A stretch of 27,498 nt of DNA from Amoebophrya sp. A120. Its lineage: Eukaryota; Sar; Dinophyceae; Syndiniales; Amoebophryaceae. The stretch lies in the NCBI GenBank assembly GCA_905178155.1, contig CAJINV010000030.1, positions 37,059-64,556 on the forward strand, written 5' to 3'. Each line of letters begins with the position of its first letter. The stretch's first letter is position 1. The notes under the pieces are model-generated. The model worked only from the letters and a program-made list of their open reading frames with translations. It did not search any database and was not told the origin of the DNA. The position numbers and the translations under genes were made by a program. Positions 1 to 8,780 of this stretch are shown piece after piece.

Positions 1-103
1 TTCCGGGGGTGCGAGACGGGGGTCTGCCTGGGGTGTGACGGGGGGGGTGTGTCGGGGGTGTGTCGGGGGTGTGTCTGGGGTGTGTCCGGGGTGTGTGTTG
101 CAA
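1..103. repeat. G/T-rich short tandem repeat
   Basis: Roughly ten-base units of the form GGGGTGTGTC repeat imperfectly from the window start. A related inverted segment (ACACACCC, CCCCAGAACACACCC) follows at about 139-155, so the array could form a stem with it. The sequence is too simple and too close to the window edge to say more. Confidence 0.7.
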
Positions 104-165
104 ATTGCAAATCACGATGCTACGCAGCCACTTTGCATACCCCAGAACACACCCAAAAGCTTCAA

Positions 166-681
166 AAGTTCTGGTTTGCTGCAGTTTGAATAGTAATGAT
201 TTCCACTTTGAGGATTTCCAACCTGAGGCTTTCATAGGGAGGGAAGAAGAAGGAGAGACCGGTTATGAATGCGTCAGGATTTCGAAATCGACGAAGTTGA
301 AATAAAAATTTGTGATGCATATATAACGGATACCAGTTCTACTTGGAAAGCCAATTATTCTAAGCGGCGCATGACAAACTTCGGTAGCACCTACATCCAG
401 TTTGATGGGTTCATGCTGTTTTGGCACAGAGGACTGCTTTTCTTGTCGTGCCTTTTTAGAAGCTCTATCTCAGACCTGAGATAGGCTTACAAGCATAGCC
501 TCACTTGCCATCCCTGCAAGATTGGCACTTCATACCTTGCATTTTGTGCATGACAAACTATTTATAAGAACTTTGTCGAATTCCGTCCTGACTCTCCCAT
601 ACCGGTGTTTGCGCCCGTAGAATTCGACGAGTTTTCACCTATGCACTTGCGCTGATCGTGGTCACGGGTGATGTATTATAA
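166..681 (+). CDS. possible 3' end of an unidentified gene, split by an introner
   Basis: A short open stretch (reading ...EAFIGREEEGETG) runs into the introner at 264. If the element and one CCGGT copy (264-606) are removed, the frame continues from 607 as VCARRIRRVFTYALALIVVTG and ends at TAA 679-681. The upstream limit is not determined and no family is recognised. The hydrophobic tail could be a single membrane segment. The main support is that an element of this type, elsewhere in the window found only in coding sequence, sits here with a perfect TSD. The exon itself has no independent support and this may simply be an intergenic insertion. Confidence 0.25.
264..606 (+). mobile_element. 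introner element, perfect TSD CCGGT
   Basis: The element starts TATGAATGCGTCAGGA and ends TCCTGACTCTCCCATA, which are imperfect inverted repeats. The pairing continues inward (GAAATCGACGAAGTT against the complement of AACTTTGTCGAATTC). CCGGT is found directly on both sides (259-263 and 602-606). The core motif TTTGTGATGC is present near the left end and GCATGACAAA near the right end. Its TIR differs from those of the introners in the helicase gene. Confidence 0.8.
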
Positions 682-1379
682 TATACGTAACACTAACATT
701 TTGTTGTTTTTATTCTCAAGTTCTTTATGCAGTTTCTGTTTCGACATCAACAACATGTGCCACCTGTGCCAACAACTACGCTACTAGATTTCTTGAGTAA
801 ATTATGCTTGGTCCAAGGCATTGGATCAAAAGACTCACCCAAGAGTCTTCTTTCGTGGATGTGGATCGAAGTAGAAGTAGACATGTAATATTTATTGCGA
901 GCTGCTTTTTTTCAATTTCAATATTAAGATGGACGACCAGGGCCACTTTGCAGGTCTACAAAAGCCAAGGTACGTCGCAAGTGGCTTTTTTGGATCTTGA
1001 TGAGATTCTGTTTGCTAGAACAGCTCAGCGTGATTATGGACGGTTCGAGTTATTTCCGCGTTGATATAATACAAATTTGTTTCAACAAGAATCGCCAATT
1101 GCAGTCAATGCGATCATTTAGTCAAGAAGCTGGGTCATAGTTTTGCTGCGGATTCAAGTACAGCGATTTGTAAAAGTTGTAGAATCGGACACAACCCGTC
1201 TAGGGTGCCAGCGCCGAATCCAAAGTGACTTTGTCAATCGACAAATATATACTTATACTAGACATCGATACAGAAGCAAATAAAGAGGCTTAATCTACAA
1301 GGAAGATGCACAGGACTAGCCGAATCGGTTGTGTCGGAAGACAATGTTGGTAGAAGAAGTATTTTTTTGACGAAGCAGT
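682..1379. other. AT-rich intergenic stretch
   Basis: No convincing gene, RNA or repeat was seen. A short open frame at 804-1064 has no recognisable features and starts with no supporting context. Confidence 0.5.
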
Positions 1380-1956
1380 AGGGGATGAGTCAGAGTTCAG
1401 AGATGCAAACGGAAAAGCCGGAGAATGCGATGCCGGATTCAAATGAGAATTTGGCGTGACCGCTTAGATACAAAAAAGGTGGTGGACCACGACCAACACT
1501 GATGTGGGCTGACAAAATAAAATGTAAATGATCAGATGTTTGTGCTGTCTTTCGAATGCGCAATCTTTCTTGTTAATCTCTTCTCGCTACATGGTTTCGC
1601 ACGCTGAAAAAAAATGCAGAAAGAAGAACCGGTTGCGCTGGTAATGGAAGAACTTCACTAATTGATTCCAAGCGTGAACTTCGTCTTCTGTCTTTGAGTT
1701 AGAGCAACGACGTGCTTAGCTCTTGAGATCCCCTTTGAATTCTAGCATCTCCAGTGAAAAGGAATGGGCACCAGAATTGTGGTTTCTTTTTATCGATAAG
1801 CGGCCTCCGAAGCGACTGCGACAAGAATTATTTGCATGTGAACGAGTTAGCGAGTCTTGAACTTGAATTTAGTTTCCCTTGATCGTATTGCATCCGGTCT
1901 TTGCGTGTACTATTCTCATTTTTTGCTCCATCTGCACGAGATACTGGTAACATAAC
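1380..1956 (+). repeat. duplicated upstream region of gene family T, copy 1
   Basis: This stretch is clearly homologous to about 3990-4854. Shared blocks include GATACAAAAAAGGTGG, GTGGGCTGACAAAATAA, CTGTCTTTCGAATGCGCAAT, CTCCAGTGAAA and TGATCGTATT, all in the same order. Each copy leads directly into the ATG of a T-family reading frame, so the duplicated segment probably carries the family's promoter and 5' leader. The second copy has an extra ~250 bp (see 4116-4363). Confidence 0.8.
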
Positions 1957-2031
1957 ATGGTCGTCATCGAGCGCTACGAAAAAACAAGCGCCGACCGAGA
2001 AGCGGCCTATCGGGCGGGAACTATATATTGA
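1957..2031 (+). pseudogene. truncated 5' fragment of family T gene
   Basis: The frame starts with the same MVVIERYEKT as the two full-length T genes at 4855 and 6047 and stays alignable through EAAYRAGT. It then meets unrelated sequence and stops at TGA 2029-2031 after 24 codons. From about 2023 on, the DNA instead matches the region just upstream of the family-S gene at 8781 (TATTGATTTRGATTA). The fragment is therefore the left half of a recombination junction that put a T-gene start in front of an S gene. A functional 24-residue peptide cannot be excluded but nothing supports one. Confidence 0.8.
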
Positions 2032-2100
2032 TTTAGATTAAGTACATGTTCGCAGCAGAAGCATAGTTGTTGTTTTCTGTGGACACAGTTCAAGCTACCA

Positions 2101-2889
2101 ATGTCAAAACTTGCAAGAGGAAAGTGCTGCTTGTTCGCCCTTCTCGTGAACTCGGCGTTCGCAGCAACGGCAGTTGTCGCGTCCGGCCTCCGCCAAGAAG
2201 CATCGTCGCCACACGCAGAAGTAGCCTCCTCGACTATCAATCATGCGAATGGTGGTCATGGTGAGGTGCATCTGCATCGCGTCCGCGGGCACCTAGACCT
2301 CCGACAATTCGCTGAAAACGCTGCGGCGCACAGCAGCCCGCAATCCCAGACGCAGGCAGGGCGACTGGACCGGAACGCACAATCAAGGACGACTGGACCG
2401 GAACGAGAGGCGAAGCACAGCCGCCCGCAATCCCCGACGCGCAGCCGCCCGCAATCCCCGAGTCGCAGCAACATGATGCTGGGACTGTTGCCGATCCACC
2501 CGACGGCGCGGGGCAAAAATGGGGATAACGACTTTGAAAAACAAAGATCCCACATGCCCCGCAACAGGGCGGACCCAGCGCCCTCGTGCTCGTCTGCGAG
2601 TTGTGATTACTTTTATATTTTTGGAAGTGGATCGAGTTCGAGGCGAAACAGCAACGACGACCGTGTAGGGAGTGGCGCGGCATCTTCGTCGGCCTTGCTG
2701 ACGATGAGCAGAACACCTTCCTCGCCTAGGCCTCCTCCTGAAGAGTCGAAACGGAGGCCGCTTCGTAGTATCCTTGTACTGCCAGATGAGCCAGCGTCTC
2801 TATCTCTACTTCCCCCGTTCAAATTACCTGCAGCGTTTGGGCTTGAAGATGACTCTGACTTTCTCGACGGGCCTGGTGCTGGCGGTTGA
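2101..2889 (+). CDS. predicted secreted Ser/Pro/Arg-rich protein, family S copy 1
   Basis: A 262-residue protein of unknown function. The N-terminus looks like a signal peptide: basic MSKLARGK, hydrophobic core CCLFALLVNSAFA, likely cleavage after AFA. A conserved block (HRVRGHLDLRQFAE) follows at about residues 58-72. Next comes a low-complexity region with RPQSP repeats near residues 108-122, encoded by a 24-bp DNA repeat, then a Ser/Arg-rich stretch. The acidic tail ends FLDGPGAGG. The paralog at 8781-9512 shares the signal peptide, the repeats and the tail. I chose ATG 2101 because it begins the signal peptide and aligns with the paralog's ATG. A pyrimidine-rich tract ending in ACAG lies 13 nt upstream in both copies and could be a splice or trans-splice acceptor. 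No catalytic domain is visible. In a parasite a secreted effector or surface protein is possible, but that is inference. Confidence 0.7.
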   Translation: MSKLARGKCCLFALLVNSAFAATAVVASGLRQEASSPHAEVASSTINHANGGHGEVHLHRVRGHLDLRQFAENAAAHSSPQSQTQAGRLDRNAQSRTTGPEREAKHSRPQSPTRSRPQSPSRSNMMLGLLPIHPTARGKNGDNDFEKQRSHMPRNRADPAPSCSSASCDYFYIFGSGSSSRRNSNDDRVGSGAASSSALLTMSRTPSSPRPPPEESKRRPLRSILVLPDEPASLSLLPPFKLPAAFGLEDDSDFLDGPGAGG

Positions 2890-3190
2890 GAAAGATTCGC
2901 CAGTGCGAGCACTACATTCCCGTGCGTCGGGACCTAAGGGACTTCTACGACAAGTTAAATTTCTTCGTGGAAAATGACCACTGGGCGGTGTGTTTTATTA
3001 TCTTGTTCTACAAAAATTTCATGTTGATACTTTCACTCTAAGCTGTACATAGCCCAGGGTAATACATTCGCTTTCGAAAACAAAGCTTTTTCAGAAAACC
3101 AGGAATGCAAAGCTTTCAAGCTTCTTTTTATCCAGCCACTATCTTCTCTATCCCGTTGTATAAAGCTTGTCGGTGCCGAATTCTTTTGAA
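2890..3190 (+). repeat. duplicated 3' flank of family S, copy 1
   Basis: Homology to the flank of the second S gene (9513-9945) continues well past the stop codon. Shared blocks include GAGCACTACATTCCCGTG, AAGCTGTACATAGCCCAGGG and CAAAGCTTTTTCAGAAAACC. The duplication therefore covers the gene and about 300 bp of 3' sequence. Compared with this copy, copy 2 carries about 95 bp extra around 9671-9767. Confidence 0.8.
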
Positions 3191-3989
3191 ATAAAAGAAA
3201 AGAACGTGTGCAATTTTTGTTTTACCGTACCATGCCAGCCTATAAAAGACAAAGATCTAACTTTACGAAAATAGCATGGCAAATTCACGTACAATCAGCA
3301 CAATATACAAATTCATGATCGCAAATGGGGCACGACAGTAGTATTGTGCTTTTCCCCCGGGCGAACTTGCGGTAGGTGACTCTCTGTGGGAATCACCACG
3401 CCAGAAGCAAGTTCGGCCCCTGATTTGTCTGTAGAGTTCCCAGAGAAGCCAACTCCGGGGCGTGGGGGCCGTGCTGCTGAGATGGGGATTAGAGGCGAGC
3501 TTAGTTGTTTTGGACACCGACGCTATATGTCATTCTTTTCCTAGTCATCAAGATCACCTTTTCACGACGACAAAGGAGTAGCATAAGGACTCGCAAAAGA
3601 CGCAAAATTCATCTTCTAAGTTTCTGGCGTATTTAGGAGCGACCTTTTCTTTGTCACGAACTAAAAATGACAAGTGATCTCGCACACCACCCTGCTCCAG
3701 GCACTATCTTTGGAAGTTTCAACAGTATGTCATCAGCATTATTAAATTGTTACCTTTTTTGTAGGCCTTTACTTTCGCCTTGTCTAGCCACTAGCTTCGT
3801 AGATATACTTGCTACCACCATTGTTCTCTACGCCATGTTTTTTGTAAAGCAAGGCAAGTGAGCCAACTGTGGAGGAGCAGAAAGTTGAAAGTTCTCGAAC
3901 AAATCGGATATTTTCAGACGGAGCAAAGGGATGGTTGGACGGAGAAAACTCTCTTGGAAAAAGGGAGTTTGTTTCGAACATCCGATGCT
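3191..3989. other. intergenic stretch between S copy 1 and T upstream copy 2
   Basis: No supported gene was seen. An 84-codon open frame on the minus strand (3263-3517) and short frames at 3667-3981 have no recognisable motif and no paralog in the window. Confidence 0.4.
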
Positions 3990-4854
3990 ACGGACAGAAT
4001 TACAATCCGACGCAAACCGAAAAGCCGAAAAATACGATGCAGAGCACGGCAGACGAACCTTTTTTCGCATCAGAAAGGAGAAAGGACTCAAATGAGAACG
4101 TGCCGTGACCGCATAGTGTCTCCGCACTGAATCGTGAAGAAAAATCAATTTCTGTTTTTGTTTTTTGTGATGAGCCAAGAAATGTTTTTTCACGACGAGA
4201 ACAGAGAAAGAGAAAGAAGAATTTCTCATGCGCGAAACGAGTTCGAAATTGAACATTTCGATTTTTCATGAAAAACGCACAGTCTTTTGGGAGTCTATCA
4301 GCGTGAACCTTTGGCGAAGTCTCGGAGTAATTTCTGAGTGTTCGAAGATCCAACATTGGTAGAGATACAAAAAAGGTGGCGGGCCACCATTGTGGGCTGA
4401 CAAAATAAGATGTAAGTGATCAAATGTGCTGTCTTTCGAATGCGCAATCTTTTTTGTATAGTTAGTTTCTTCTAGTTACTTTCGCACACTGAAAAAAAAA
4501 AATGGAGCAAAAAGAACCGGCTGAAAGTACAAATTAACCGATTGATGCCGAGCGTGACGATCTTCGTTTTCTGTGTTTCAATTGTGCTGCAACGTACTTG
4601 GTTCTTGACGAGAAGATCCCCCTTGAATGAATTCGCAACTCCAGTGAAATGGAATGGAAACCTCCATAAGTGTGGTTTTTTGATCGACAAGCGAACTCCG
4701 AAGCGACAAGAGTCATTTTGATATGAACGAATTAGCGGGCCTTTGAGCCCCCCGTGATCGTATTACATCTGGTCTTCGTCTTTCTCCTTTCTACTATACT
4801 TGTGTTATTTCTTAGTTCCTCATTTCCATCCGCACGAGATAAAGAGAAGACATC
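3990..4854 (+). repeat. duplicated upstream region of family T, copy 2
   Basis: Homologous to 1380-1956 in order and orientation (see that entry) and leading into the full T gene at 4855. Near the 3' end TTATTTCTTAG (ending 4815) is a plausible splice or trans-splice acceptor about 40 nt before the ATG. Confidence 0.75.
4116..4363. other. ~250-bp insertion relative to the paralogous upstream copy
   Basis: Copy 1 reads GTGACCGCTTAGATAC continuously (about 1460-1471). Copy 2 reads GTGACCGCATAG, then about 250 bp of unrelated A/T-rich sequence, then AGAGATACAAAAAAGG. This is either an insertion in copy 2 or a deletion in copy 1. I see no clear TIR, so I do not call it an introner. Confidence 0.55.
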
Positions 4855-5415
4855 ATGGTCGTCGTCGAACGCTACGAAAAAACGGCCGCCGACCCCGAGG
4901 CCGCCTATCGCGCAGGGACCATAATTCGGGTGAAGTGGCCGCATACAGATGGCACCAAGGGTTGGTACACAGCAATGATCACGGGGGTGTCAGAGCGCAT
5001 TAGTCCGGTCCGGAAACGCAGCACTCCGTCGCACTATCGCTACACGCTGATGTGGGCAGACGGGAGCAGATCGCTGGCCTCTAGGTTGCTGCACCTGAAG
5101 CACAAGATACGATACCAACCACATCAAGACAAGCGCTGCAATCTGCGCGCCTTCGTTCATTGTAGTGATGGGAAAAGACACGAACTGCCTTTGGGTGTCT
5201 CTTACACTCAGCCAACATCTCGCTGCACAGTACACTCCGCTCCCCGATTGAAAGTTGTTTCGCCTACTACTATTTCTCAGATGAGTCGCTGGGCTTCTAT
5301 AACTCTACCACAGTACCCAACGGGAAAAGCCGCAGTGGATGTGGCCAACCGGAAAAGGCTTGGCTTCATACTGGATCACCTGCACAAACAACGCCGCCGC
5401 GGCGACCAGGAATAA
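4855..5415 (+). CDS. family T protein copy 1, possible Tudor-like domain
   Basis: A 186-residue basic protein of unrecognised family. Residues ~20-85 alternate hydrophobic and polar positions around IIRVKWPHTDG, GWYTAMITGV, YRYTLMWADGSRS and SRLLHL. This resembles the small barrel of Tudor/Agenet-type domains (V.VKW...WY.A.V...Y...W.DG), which often bind methylated or modified histone tails; that is inference from pattern only. The C-terminal part ends in a conserved helix (VANRKRLGFILDHLHKQ). The copy at 6047-6565 is about 60% identical by eye over the first 90 residues. ATG 4855 is shared by all three family copies. There is no signal peptide or membrane segment, so it is probably nuclear or cytoplasmic. 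The gene stops at TAA 5413-5415, but the same frame stays open for another 59 codons (see 5416-5595). Confidence 0.75.
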   Translation: MVVVERYEKTAADPEAAYRAGTIIRVKWPHTDGTKGWYTAMITGVSERISPVRKRSTPSHYRYTLMWADGSRSLASRLLHLKHKIRYQPHQDKRCNLRAFVHCSDGKRHELPLGVSYTQPTSRCTVHSAPRLKVVSPTTISQMSRWASITLPQYPTGKAAVDVANRKRLGFILDHLHKQRRRGDQE

Positions 5416-5595
5416 CCCATCACAGCGGATTTTCGGCTGGACGCTCCGACCTTGAATGCTGCGAAAGGCAGCGGCAAAAAGCGCAAAGGGGCTGGGGCTG
5501 CTCCCGAGGTGAAAAAGCCAACAGCCTCGTCTGGAAACGAGCCGGGCGATGCTCTGGTCGTGGACATGGTCAACAGAATCCAGAAAGAGTTGTGA
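5416..5595 (+). other. in-frame coding-like extension after the T copy 1 stop
   Basis: Directly after the TAA the same frame continues PITADFRLDAPTLNAAKG, a Lys/Gly/Ala-rich linker (GSGKKRKGAGAAPEVKKP), and an amphipathic end (ALVVDMVNRIQKEL) before TGA 5593-5595. Third codon positions are G/C-rich, as in the real coding regions here. It could be a former C-terminal domain cut off by a nonsense change, a stop-readthrough extension, or the remnant of a neighbouring exon. The second T copy stops at the equivalent place and has no similar sequence after it. Confidence 0.4.
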
Positions 5596-6046
5596 AGAGA
5601 CCTACTGCTACTTCGACGGTTCAATCCAATTCGAAGGTTTGTGCAAAAATGTTGACAAAAGCGAAAAACCAAGTTGCCTCGTGGCCTGTAGTAATTGCGT
5701 CGAGCCGCGTCTCCATTTGTGTCCAAAAGAGAAATTTTTTCTGTGCTGGTACTGCGTATTTTGCTTCAAATAGTTTCATCAGTTAGCGTTGCCAAGCCAA
5801 CATGGACCGCACCATGCGAAATAAACCGACATCAGCACATACTTCAGACTGGCACGAAAACTTCCCACTAGACTAGCAGCTAGAGGGCGGAAGAAAGGAA
5901 TCTACGAGGTGTGGTTTTGCACGGCTGATGTGTTAGACTTAGAGCTTAGCTTTCGCCGAATCGGTCTGACCCTCGTAAGGTGCCGCTTGTTTTGTACATA
6001 TCAGTCTAGTACCCAGAGTCATACACATCGTCTTCAACGGTTCATA
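5596..6046. other. spacer between the two T genes
   Basis: No gene is supported. TATCAGTCTAG ending at 6009 is a possible splice or trans-splice acceptor 37 nt upstream of the next ATG. Confidence 0.4.
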
Positions 6047-6565
6047 ATGGTCGTCATCGAGCGCTACGAAAAAACGGCCGCCGACCCGGAAGCGGCCTAT
6101 CGGGCGGGAACTTTGATCAGGGTGAAGTGGCCGCATGTCGATGGAGCAAGTGCCTGGTATACAGCAATGATCACGGCAGTCTCGGAGCGCATAGCTCCCG
6201 TCCGAGAACGCAGCACTCCGTCGCACTATCGCTACACGCTTATGTTTGCCGATGAAAGCAGGTCGCAAAGTTCCAGGCTGTTGCATCTCCAGCACGAAAC
6301 CCTCTTCAAGCCAAGAGCACAGCTCGGCCGCCCTCGTTCCTTCGTCCATTGTGACAACGGCAAAAGATACGAACTGCCTGTCGGTGTTTACTACAGCGCG
6401 AAGCAGCCCAGATTGCGCGTTGCAATGATTGCGACTCCTCGCAATTTCAACCTAAGTCTGGGCCAATACCGCTCTGGCAGACTCGCGGTTGAGGCAGCAA
6501 ACCGGAAAAGGCTCGGAGTTATACTGGACCACCTGCACCGGCAGCACGAGGGCCGCGAGGACTGA
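6047..6565 (+). CDS. family T protein copy 2, possible Tudor-like domain
   Basis: A 172-residue paralog of the product of 4855-5415. The start MVVIERYEKTAADPEAAYRA is nearly identical, and the aromatic/hydrophobic positions of the putative barrel are kept (LIRVKWPHVDG, AWYTAMITAV, YRYTLMFADESRS, SRLLHL). The C-terminal helix is also kept (AANRKRLGVILDHLHRQ). The middle third (residues ~95-140) has diverged more and is shorter. An in-frame upstream extension to about 5909 exists, but it has no counterpart in the other copies, so ATG 6047 is preferred. The 5' sequence of this copy differs from the duplicated upstream region of the other two copies, so its regulation may differ. Function is unknown; a chromatin-reader role is only a structural guess. 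Confidence 0.75.
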   Translation: MVVIERYEKTAADPEAAYRAGTLIRVKWPHVDGASAWYTAMITAVSERIAPVRERSTPSHYRYTLMFADESRSQSSRLLHLQHETLFKPRAQLGRPRSFVHCDNGKRYELPVGVYYSAKQPRLRVAMIATPRNFNLSLGQYRSGRLAVEAANRKRLGVILDHLHRQHEGRED

Positions 6566-8020
6566 AGGCACCTTCAGACTTAGAGTTGCGCTCGCTCTAA
6601 GAACTACATACAGGCCGAAGAAAATCTCCTTCGTTTCATCGATTGATGAGCAACACATAGCAAGAAGTCCAGCGACGTGGCTGTGAGAGAAATCAAAGGA
6701 CAGCAAAGCGATGTGGAAACAAAATGCAATGAACGTTTTTTACATGATTATTGGTTGCTTTATTGAAATCGAATGGACCGTCCCGCACAGTGTTTTGAGC
6801 CACCAGCTTGATCCAAATTCATATACCACTACTTCCACGACGACGGTTGTGTATCTGCGGACATATGAATTTCCCCAGCTTGAAGTACTTGCTGGGAGCC
6901 AAGATTCAGCGTAGACGCTGAGTTTTGTGGTATGTCTGAAAAGTATTGGAAGAATTAGGAGCATTAGAACAAGTAGGAGTATCCATATCACACGAATACG
7001 CGTGTTAACAAACAGCACATTGACATTCGTGAACTACAGATAAAGAATCACAGTCGCGACCCGCTAGGTTTGCTCTCCGATTGAAATTTCATTGCGCACG
7101 ACGGAAAAAAAAAGGATCATTTCTCCGTAGTGTATTGTCGACTTTCAAACTTGCGACGTTTTTGATCACGCGGTGCTATGTGCAAGGATCCCGGCTACCT
7201 ATGTGTCAGCGTACGGGGGGCAAATTTTTTATGATAGATCAGTATGCATCGATCAGGGAAGCTCTAGTCCTGTGTCGAAGCATTTCACAAAAGTCCTAGA
7301 GTGTGTAAAGGATTCGTAATGGTTGAGTACGAACTGCCTCTCCAAGCGTTACAAACCCACTGATCGATCCGCTCCAAATTTTATTGATCTCTTTTTCCGA
7401 TCCTTTGAAAATGTATAATTTCCTTTGGTGTTTGTCAGTATTAAATGTTGTTCCATCAAATGGGTCTTAATCTCGTGAGCCTTTTTTGTGCAATTTTGTT
7501 CAACACAAAAAAACAGTTGGTCCATGTCGAATCTGTTTCTGTCAAGAAAAAATGAAAAAACAACATGACAAAGAACGATCTCGATAACCGATATGATTTT
7601 CGAATAGGTCTTAAAGATCTTCGTGTATAGTATAGGTGAGATCAGAATCGCAAATGAGGATCGATCCGCATTCCGCCCGCTATGATGCAAATCACTGGTA
7701 AGGCACATGATCTGGAATGACATGATCTATAGACAGCATTGCCCTGGTTCGGCGCACATTCACCGGATGGCGACGATTTGGCCCAAGATAAAAAACCATT
7801 TCCACAAAGGGTTTAGCTTGGGCCAAGCGTGTGGCTATTGGGCCGCCAATTGGCTTCTTCAGCGTCGCGCACTACAGAATCGCGCTCTGTATATTTTCGC
7901 ACTTGCCACCGAATCACCAAGGGACTGAATCGATCGGGCAGCTTTAGTTACAAGTAGTAGCTTCGACCTAGAGCTAGGCTATTTGGGTAAAAATAAAACG
8001 GGGGCGGAAGTAGCACTAAA
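6566..8020. other. gene-poor intergenic stretch
   Basis: AT-rich for most of its length with no supported gene. A 124-codon minus-strand frame (7349-7723) has no recognisable motif. No introner-type ends with TSD were found here. Confidence 0.4.
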
Positions 8021-8223
8021 GCGTGGCAACAAGTGACCCGCTGACTCGCGCCCTTGAGTTAACCGGCCGGCCGGCCGGGCAGTCATTTAACTCGCGGCTT
8101 GAACGGTAGAGAATTCCTGGTTAAGTGCAAACAGCTCCAGTGGTGCTCGCTCTCTCGTTGTTATTGGCCGGCCGGCCGAACGCTTAGCGTGCGGGCGCGA
8201 GTTAGCAGTTGATGTTACCCCGC
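8021..8223. mobile_element. MITE-like palindromic element with GGCCGGCCGGCC cores
   Basis: The two ends are imperfect inverted repeats of about 50 bp. GCGTGGCAAC at 8021 pairs with GTTACCCCGC ending at 8223, CTGACTCGCGCCC pairs with GGGCGCGAGTTAGCAG, and each arm carries the self-complementary GGCCGGCCGGCCG (8055-8078 and 8165-8178). The ~85-bp centre has no coding potential. No TSD is clear. This fits a small non-autonomous DNA transposon or a regulatory hairpin. Confidence 0.6.
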
Positions 8224-8700
8224 TCTTACAAATCGGCAACGAAGTAAAAACTGAAGTTGTTTGGTGAGTGGAACGCGCACATTTTGGGAAGAAAAACGCA
8301 TGAATTGCGAGCCCCCGCCGAACTGTGGGCCTTTTGGAAAGAATTGCGGTGCTCTAACCTATCCATTTCGGAACTAGATTCTTCGAGCGGTGCTTCTCTT
8401 TCAATCAAAACCCAGGGCAGTCTTGAGAATATTGTCACCTACTTCGGGCATCTCGCCTCTTTGTGGAATAGTTACGTATGACAAGCAACGACCCGCATTC
8501 ACAAACGATTTTTCTATAGCCCTGGTATCGAATAGAAAGCCTCACCCTGTGCAGCCACGGTATTATTCCGTAATAGTTGGCCCCGGCTGCTCCCGTGTTG
8601 TAAAACGTCCTCTGCCACGGTCGCTTGCAGAAGCGTCGTGTGAATAGCGACTGGGCCAGTATATTTTCACTTTCGCCTTCACCTTCAAGCGTAGCTACCT
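8224..8700. other. intergenic stretch upstream of S copy 2
   Basis: No gene is supported. Homology to the upstream region of S copy 1 begins only at about 8700 (TATTGATTTGGATTA). Confidence 0.4.
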
Positions 8701-8780
8701 AAATATTGATTTGGATTACATGTGTGCAGCATATGCAGAACCATAGTTGTTGTTTTCTGTGGACACAGTTCAAGCTACCA

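Noticed and set aside
4116-4363. Introner in the T upstream region
   Set aside because: No TAT...ATA ends, TIR or 5-bp duplication; only an insertion/deletion difference between paralogous copies can be claimed.
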